Below, in pieces: positions 57,545 to 64,000 of a DNA stretch of 64,000 nucleotides. The translations under genes were made by a program, and so were the position numbers. The stretch is from Terfezia claveryi. Lineage: Eukaryota; Ascomycota; Pezizomycetes; Pezizales; Pezizaceae. Below the pieces are notes generated by a model. The model had not been told where the DNA came from, did not search any database, and worked only from the letters and a program-made list of their open reading frames with translations. The stretch spans positions 53,146-117,145 of the forward strand of contig WHUX01000169.1 in NCBI GenBank assembly GCA_015179025.1. Reading direction: 5' to 3'. Each line of letters opens with the position of its first letter. Positions within the stretch are counted from its first letter, which is position 1.

Positions 57545-57658
57545 ACCATTCTTTAAATATACTATAATATCTATATGAGTGATTAAGACAAGACAATTAG
57601 CTATAGTAAGGTATTAGTTATCTCTGGAGAGGGTAGGTTTCTTACCTAAGTTATAACA
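57545..57658 (-). repeat. Gypsy H 5' LTR
   Basis: About 114 bp, matching 30905-31019 (shared GGGTAGGTTTYTYACCT and TACTATAAYATCTRTAT). Left edge accurate to a few bases. Many C/T and G/A differences from the partner. Confidence 0.68.
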
Positions 57659-58820
57659 GAATATATAAAGTAGCATACGTAAAGTAACTTAGAATTAAAG
57701 GTTCTAGCAGGCCATATAGTGAGGAGAGAATAATTTAAATAGAGGAATATGAGGATCATAGAGCAATACAAGTTATTGGAATTTTGGATATAGAGGGAAT
57801 AGTATATATAATACTATTAGAGATTAATAGGGTCTGGTTAGTTAATAACAGGATTGATTTCAATATATAAAATGAGTTATATAACGTAAATATATAGGAG
57901 CCAAATATATTGAATATAATGGAAATTAAAGTGAAAGTTTATAAACAAGTACCATAGTTATGAAGCTACAAATAAATTTACTACAAAAAAACTCTGAGAG
58001 TTTGGTATAACTTTGTCAATAATAGTATATCATTGAATTGTATTTTTATATCCTTAGTACTCTTATACTAAAATACTAAAGAGATATCTAAGAAATTTAA
58101 GAAGCTAATAATAGAACATAAGTTACTATAACAAGGTTGGTTATAGTAAGATTGTAAGGATAAGGAATACTACAAAAAAATTAATTATAGTAGGATTGTG
58201 AAGATAAGGAATTAGATGATAAAGAGGTACTTATATGAGATAGAGTCAAGGCTAATAGGTACTTTAGCATTAAGAGCATTGAGAGGTATGTAATAGTTAG
58301 TTAATTATCCTAAGACCATCAGATTATAAAAAGGGATTATAGAGGTATATTAGCTAAGAATGATATTGAGGTGACCTAATATATATGGTGGAACAGGTAG
58401 AAGGTGGTCCATTAAGTATTAAGAGGGGGTGTTGTAGTATATAAATATCTATCCTGATATAGCTTATAAATATTCTATAAAGTAATATAGTTTATAGTAT
58501 ATGTATTTCTCTATATAGTAAGTAGCTTGAGTCTATACTAATATAGCTTATATAGTAGACTACTAAGGAACTTATAGCTACTCGTAGTAGTTGTTATAAG
58601 TAGTATAGAGAAATAGAGTAGATAGTTATACTAGAGGATAGTCATAGGAGGTATTAAAGATTTAGGTATTATAGAGGGTTCAGAGTAGATCGGAGCAGGT
58701 TAAAAATATTAGATTTAGGTTTTTTAAATATTTTTAGCCTATATTTATTATTCTTATAGTATTAATATTGTATATATTGATAGATAAATTATAATGTTAC
58801 TGTATGTAGAAATGGAGCCA
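57659..58820. other. TpA-rich decayed sequence, unassigned
   Basis: AT-rich and dense in TAG/CTA words, with no ORF over 60 codons. Frames broken by TAG/TAA only (e.g. plus strand 57960-58430) suggest a heavily mutated coding remnant. A purine run AAGAGGGGGTG at 58425-58436 followed by TTGTAGTATATAAATATC could be a polypurine tract and LTR start of an old element. Not assignable by eye. Confidence 0.4.
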
Positions 58821-59571
58821 TGTTGATTGTTATGTAGTTATCAATCATTATGTAATAAGTAATACTATATAAGGATGACTAACCATAGTAGGTTGACCCT
58901 ACTTGCAGGTAGTCTTATGCCAAGACCCAATAGTGCTTGTTATGTATGAGCTCTAGAGGTCTTAGCATATAACTAACTTGCAAGAGAGTATGATTCTGTT
59001 TGCCATCTAAGTAGGTACAGTAGGTGCATTTAGTTTAGACATAACTTTGCACATCATTCTACTTTGGTCATAGACTTGCAGTAGTTATGCGTACAAATTG
59101 TACCATACCGGTATACATTTAGTCTCAGCATAGCAGGTCTGGAGCACCCAAAAAGGCAATTATGGACAAACTACCTCGTTGGAAGTGGAGCATCAATTGA
59201 GGGTGTCCCTTTTGTGCCGGTAGGTAGGTAGATAGACTCTATCATCTTGTTTGTTAACCCAGAACCCATACGGGCTAGAGACCCGCCCATAAGGGTGCCT
59301 TGCCTCTCGGGAGGGTATCTCAGCCCATGTGGATATAGCTTCTCTCCATAGAGATATATTGGTCTATATCTACATGGGCTGAGATACCCTTATGGGGAGG
59401 AATTATGTCCACACGGAATGCGATACCCCTACAGAGACAAATCATGCCCAGGAGGACTTTGCGTCCATATACCCACAATCCACCAATACTTTCATATTGG
59501 AATGGATTCCAAGATTTGTCACCCAGTTCCATAAGTACTCAAGGGCTCTGCGATCACAGATAATTGCAACA
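58821..59571 (+). repeat. Copia 5' LTR
   Basis: About 751 bp, starting TGTTGATTGTTATG and ending AATTGCAACA (inverted TGTTG/CAACA ends). TATA candidate CTATATAAGG at 58865-58874. It contains a long hairpin at 59315-59390. Limits are inferred from the ends only, since the partner LTR is outside the window. Confidence 0.6.
59312..59391. repeat. 26-bp-arm hairpin in the copia LTR
   Basis: GGGTATCTCAGCCCATGTGG-ATATAG pairs with CTATAT-CTACATGGGCTGAGATACCC across a 25-bp loop, with one mismatch. The loop itself holds TCTCTCCATAGAGATA. Function unknown. Confidence 0.75.
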
Positions 59572-60081
59572 TACTAGATCTAAGAAAGCAGTGACTACGC
59601 TAGTAGGTTAGTGCCAATTTACTATGGTGGGAGACTTTCCCGCAGGGTCTCCCACTGCAGCACACATTGGGTTATTAGAATTTTTGACTTCTTGTTTCGG
59701 TATTGTTGAATGGTTGCCTTTTTGAGAAATCACACAGGTCCGTTTTTGGCCCATACCCTTTCCGGTATCTCCCGTCAACCCTTTTGTCATTAAGCTAGTC
59801 CTATCTTGGTATTCTCCCTACCACACCATTTTTAGATCGAGTTTTGGAAGCCAAGGGCTTACTCAGCGATGCTACGCTAGAAAGATAGAGATATGATACG
59901 AGAGGGAAGAACCTGGATGTAATATACATAGTTAATGACAAGGCAGAGCTTCCAGGTGATGAGCCTGGTTGCACGCATTTTTTAGATAAACTCCTCTTAA
60001 TCTCGCTGCCTTGCATGAGACTACGCTGCCCTCTACTGTATCTTTGGACTACTCTACAATCTAAGCTTCGAGACTCACAAA
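59572..60081 (+). other. Copia leader
   Basis: Noncoding stretch between LTR and gag. No clear tRNA-type PBS at its start (TACTAGATCTAAG). The minus-strand ORFs here have no support. Confidence 0.5.
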
Positions 60082-60822
60082 ATGCCAACCAATAAGGAGA
60101 ACAGCTTGCAGAAGGTAACTAAACTCAACGGACTCAACTATCATGAGTGGAGGGATGATATCAAAATGATTCTTATTATGAAAGGCTACTAGAGAACGTT
60201 CAACAGTGACCGACCTCCTCGTGAAAATGAAAAAGACCATGAAAACTGGCTCAAAATTCAAGAACAGTGCTAAGCGGTGATACACCTATCATGCGAAAGG
60301 GACCAAAAACATCTTATATCACAGTGTAAAACTGGTGTCGAGGCGTGGGAAATCCTAACGGACACTTATGCTTCTAATGATATATCAAATGTCATGAGAC
60401 TAGAAGAGCTTTTCGGAAGAGCTAGAAAATCTGAGGAACAGACGATGGGTCAATGGATTGCACACCTGAAAAGTCTTGCGAACCAACTGAAGGAAGTGGG
60501 GGTGGAAGTGAGCTCAGATAGAGTGGCGAATAGAATATTGAATGGACTGGAAAAGGAGTATCAAAGCATTAGATATGGACTGAAAACACAAGCAGGGAAA
60601 CTCAAGGTTGAAGTAGTTACACAACACTTACTTGCTGCCGAGATGGAACTCAATGAGGAGAAGGAAAACCTTTCAAGACAATCAGTTTTGACCACGACAG
60701 CTTCCACATCAATCACGAATACGGGTATCCAAACTACCACAAGCTACCAAGTAGCTACTCCAGAAAATCATCCAAAACCCAAATACACCATGGTCCTCAC
60801 GCTACAGCCATGCCAACACTAA
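60082..60822 (+). pseudogene. Copia gag
   Basis: From ATG 60082 (MPTNKENSLQKVTKLNGLNY, HEWRDDIKMILIMKGY) with stops near 60190 and 60271, then a long open frame 60277-60822: CKTGVEAWEILTDTYASND, RLEELFGRARKSEEQTMGQW, LKSLANQLKEVGVEV, RILNGLEKEYQSIRYGL. This is the UBN2/DUF4219 type copia Gag. Frame ends at TAA 60820; the knuckle lies in another frame, so there is a frameshift between. Confidence 0.85.
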
Positions 60823-61982
60823 TGGTAGATACATGTCCCCCATGCCTGACAATTTGCGAGTGTGGAGGAACTATTCCTCATCCTACAGGACCTCAACGGA
60901 CAAACAGACAAGATCAACGAAGAGCTCCATACCAACAAAGACCGAGAGGACTAGACACACTACAATGCCATCATTGTAATAACTACGGTCACACAGCGAA
61001 TAACTGTTGGATCAGATACCAGGAGTTAAAACTACAATGGATGAGGGACGCGGACGAATGGAGAAAACAACGTAAGAACAAAGACACACAACTCACCACT
61101 ACACAGCTACCTAGGCACAACCAAATGGCAATGCCAGTACAAGGCCATCAGTTAGGATATCAGACGGCATATCAAAACCCCATATTCTTAGGAAATGCTT
61201 CCCTTACGGACATACAAGGCTTTGTGGGACCAACAGGATCAACTATCGACAAACATCCCACTGCACATATCACTCTAGCTGATCTAAATGGAAAATCGTC
61301 ATTCAGGAAAGAATTCGCTTACTCAACTCACAAATTCAATCCGACTGATAAAGAGATAGGTGGGGTAGGACCTTTAGATGAACCTAGAAAATGGCTAGTA
61401 GATACAGGTGCCTCTAATCATTTCAGCCCATTCAAACATCTTTTCCTTTCTCTTATTCCATGCAATCAACCGGTGGAAGTACTAACAGGAAATGGCTGGG
61501 TCTATGCCTACTACTACGGTACTATTCCACTAATCATTAAGGTCAACAGTTGGGTGCTGCATGTACATTTGGAAAACGTCCTCTATATTCCTACACTACA
61601 AACCCGAGTCAATCTATTCTCTGTTGTTGTGGTAGCGGATAGAGGATACAACACGGACTTCGGCTCTACTGGAGTACAATTCAGATTGGATGGTCAAATA
61701 CTTGCTACTAGGACAAGAATTGGAAATAGTTGGTGGCTAGACTATGACGTTCGATCACATGAGATATGTATGGCAATACGAGATGACGTGAAAACAATTC
61801 GACCAGAGACGTTACAAACATGGCATCAACGAATGGGTCACTTGAATAAGGTCGATCTAGTTAAACTACCATCTATGAGTCGAGGGATCAACATCGGCAC
61901 TCCTCCTATCTCCAATAAGATACAATGCACTAGATGCCTGGTAGGCAAACAGCACCGGCAAATCTCTCGCATTCCAAGATGA
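60823..61982 (+). pseudogene. Copia pol: nucleocapsid knuckle, protease, integrase zinc domain
   Basis: An open frame covering 60810-61982. Knuckle CHHCNNYGHTANNC (CX2CX4HX4C, near 60965-61006), protease WLVDTGASNHFSPF (near 61392), GAG-pre-integrase HQRMGHLNKVDLVKL with CTRCLVGKQH (HHCC zinc site, 61822-61955). TGA at 61980 interrupts the same frame, which goes on into the integrase core. Confidence 0.88.
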
Positions 61983-63180
61983 CAACCCAGTCGAAAGTTG
62001 GAAGTTATTCATGCTGATATCTGCTGTCCCATTCAAGTGCCGGGATATGTTGGTGAATATCGGTATTTCTGCGTGTTCGTAGATGGACATACCAAGTTTG
62101 TTTGGGTATATTGTTTAAAAACCAAGGATGAGATACGAGGGGCTTTCCGAGAATTCAAGGCCATACAACAAAACTACACAGGTCTTTGTATTTTAATTTT
62201 GTTCACTGATGGAGAAAGATCTCTAATGGACAAGGAGTTTCAAGCTGACCTAGTAGCTGACGGAATAAAACACCTCAGAACACAAACTCATTCTCCGGAA
62301 ATGAATGGACATGCGGAAAATGCTATTAAAGACCTTGTTCAAAGAGCTTCGTCGTTGATGTGGCACCAAAAATGCCAGTTGGATTCTGGCCAGAGGTGGT
62401 AAGAATAGCTGAATTTTTAAAAATCGTTCCCCACACAAAGCAATTAGATATACACCCTATGAACGATGGTTCGGTGAAAAACCCAACCTTTCCTACCTAC
62501 GGATTTTCGGCTGCCGCTGTTATGCTCACCTCGAAGATGCAAACCGAAAAAAGTTTGACTCATATACAATCGAGGCTGTACTTATGGGCTATTTCTCGGA
62601 TGAAGGTCTATATGAAGTCTATGACGTGAATAAAAGAGTCATATTGAAGAAAAGGATATGATTTTCATGAAGACATACTAGGTATCCTAGCATGAGCGCA
62701 TGGGACTTGCTCCAGGATTTAATATAAGAGGAGAACAAATTGAGTTAGTGGATGGTGACATCCCAGAACTGATACAGAATGATGGGAAGAAGGTATCGAA
62801 ATGGAAATAGGTACCTTAAACCTGCAGAAGACGATATACTACACCTAACCTTAGCATCACTATCAATGAATGAATCAACCCTCACGGAAACTGGATGGGA
62901 AAAATGATTATGATATCGGCATGCTAGATATGGTAGCACCGAAAATCATGGGACACGCAAGAGCAATGATAGCAGAATGGCAAAAAAAAGGGAGGTTGAA
63001 CGAGCTCTAACCACTAATTCAAATAAGAGGAGTGAGGCTCTAGAGGATATGCAAATGCAAGAGGATACATACGAGCCGAAGGTAAAAGATCAAAACCCAC
63101 AACAGGACTCACTACTTTCGATGTATGCAGAGATATACGAGACCCTGAAGAAAGAGTATGGATCACAAATCATACACTAG
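61983..63180 (+). pseudogene. Copia pol: integrase core and linker
   Basis: VIHADICCPIQVPGYVGEYR and YFCVFVDGHTKFVWVY (first Asp), FTDGERSLMDKEF (second), THSPEMNGHAENAIKDL (Glu), then a frameshift near 62350 into PVGFWPEVVRIAEFL. C-terminal part 62430-63180 is frameshifted; ENAIKDL type motifs fit copia. No chromodomain. Confidence 0.82.
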
Positions 63181-64000
63181 ATATACAGGATGCCATTAAT
63201 GAACAAGATCCTAAGAGTTGGAGGCAAGCGATGAAGAGTACAAATAATGCATTCTGGCTAAAAGCTGCATACGAGGAGATGCAAGCAATTGCAAAAATGG
63301 GGGTATTTACTTTGATTACAGAACTACTTACTGGAAGAAAGGCTCTACCAACAAAATGCGTATTTGTGACAAAAAGGAATACATTAGGTATAATCATCAA
63401 GTTTAAAGCTCGATGGGTAGCTCGTAGAGATCTTCAGAAAAAAGATATTGACTACAAAGAAACCTTTGCACCGGTTGGGAACTTAGTGATTTGAGAATTC
63501 TACTTACTAAAGTCGCTGGTAAAGACTTCGAACTGGACCAAGCTGATGTGATATCGGCCTTTCTGAACGGGAAGATAGACATCCTAGTGTTTCTAAAACA
63601 GGCTGAGGGCTTTACAATAGGGATGGCCTTTTGCCTGGTACACCACAGTATCTACGGCCTGTGTCAAGTAGCTCGAGTATGGTACATCATACTGGATGAA
63701 GCCCTATTGGAAATTGGTTTCATAAGATGCAAAGGTGATCTAGCATATTGGACATACCCAGATGGAAGATGTGTCATTGCTCAATGTAGACGATATCCTA
63801 AATGGAGGAAAACGTGCACAAGTGGATGAAACAAAAGCGCACCTGGCAACTAAATTCAAAATCAAGGATTTGGGTGAGGCTCGGTTGTTCGTGGGAATGA
63901 ATATTATAAGGGACCACCCGAACCATATAATATATATCAACCAAACCCACTACACACGAGAAATACTGAACACCTATGGCATGAGAGATTGCAACCCTGT
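63181..64000 (+). pseudogene. Copia pol: reverse transcriptase, partial
   Basis: NNAFWLKAAYEEMQAIAKMG, FVTKRNTLGIIIKFKARWVA, KETFAPVGN (63231-63480), then after a frame change ELDQADVISAFLNGKIDI and SIYGLCQVARVWY (63491-63720). The catalytic box reads LNVDDILN (63783-63806) for the usual YVDD. GEARLFVGMNI and NQTHYTREIL follow up to the window end. Confidence 0.88.

Larger units (their letters stand above)
30905..57658 (-). mobile_element. Ty3/gypsy H, minus strand, split by gypsy G
   Basis: Short LTRs of about 115 bp: 3' LTR 30905-31019 and 5' LTR about 57545-57658, both beginning TGTTAT and containing the shared ACTATAA-ATCTRTAT stretch. Internal sequence 31020-34934 (integrase, RNase H, RT, protease, end of gag) continues at 55595-57544 (rest of gag, leader) once G is removed. 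It is the most decayed element here, with TpA-rich sequence and stops throughout. No target duplication could be recognised. Confidence 0.75.
58821..64000 (+). mobile_element. Ty1/copia element, 5' LTR and gag-pol, cut by the window end
   Basis: LTR, gag, zinc knuckle, protease, integrase, then RT: integrase before RT is the copia order. The RNase H and 3' LTR are beyond the window. No target duplication can be tested. Moderately decayed with stops and frameshifts. Confidence 0.85.

Overview
The window looks like a gene-free block of nested transposable elements from a fungal nuclear genome. It holds chromodomain and non-chromodomain Ty3/gypsy elements, a Ty1/copia element, a hAT-type MITE, a large foldback element and a Penelope-like element (PLE). 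No host gene, rRNA or tRNA gene could be supported. Many reading frames are broken by C-to-T/G-to-A type changes (CAA to TAA, TGG to TAG or TGA, CGA to TGA). This is what RIP or deamination of methylated cytosine leaves, and it fits a filamentous fungus, most likely an ascomycete. The PLE and one gypsy type would also fit a basidiomycete, so the phylum is not settled.

Left half (1-30903). Gypsy copy A lies on the minus strand and runs off the left edge. A 5.76 kb palindromic foldback element (963-6720) sits in its reverse transcriptase. Its 5' LTR is split by gypsy copy B (plus strand, 10881-30527, TSD ACTGT), which belongs to the same family. B's 5' LTR is split by gypsy C (plus strand, 11320-21030, 675-bp LTRs, TSD AACAA). 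C's leader holds a 733-bp hAT-like MITE (12545-13277, TSD TCTACACA). B's 3' LTR holds a 248-bp MITE (30136-30383) whose CATCAG ends match those of the foldback element. B also carries an extra ORF downstream of pol with its own TATA box.

Right half (30905-58820). Gypsy H (minus strand, 115-bp LTRs, very decayed) is split by gypsy G (minus strand, 34935-55594). G's 3' LTR is split by gypsy E (minus strand, 34993-49291, TSD CAAGG), a second copy of the C family. Inside E, about 2.4 kb of pol is missing and is replaced by a PLE (36571-41281) joined to a 5'-truncated gypsy F (plus strand, 41282-44363, same family as G). Each of the three PLE terminal repeats contains a sequence that folds as a complete hammerhead ribozyme.

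Right end (58821-64000). The 5' LTR and gag-pol of a Ty1/copia element lie here, cut by the window edge.

Inferred order of events, from nesting and decay: H, then G, then E, then F, with the PLE last or with a later rearrangement. Independently: A, then B, then C, then the hAT MITE. The most interesting items are the ribozyme-bearing PLE, the foldback/MITE pair with shared ends, the zinc-knuckle insertion in C/E pol and the extra ORF in B.
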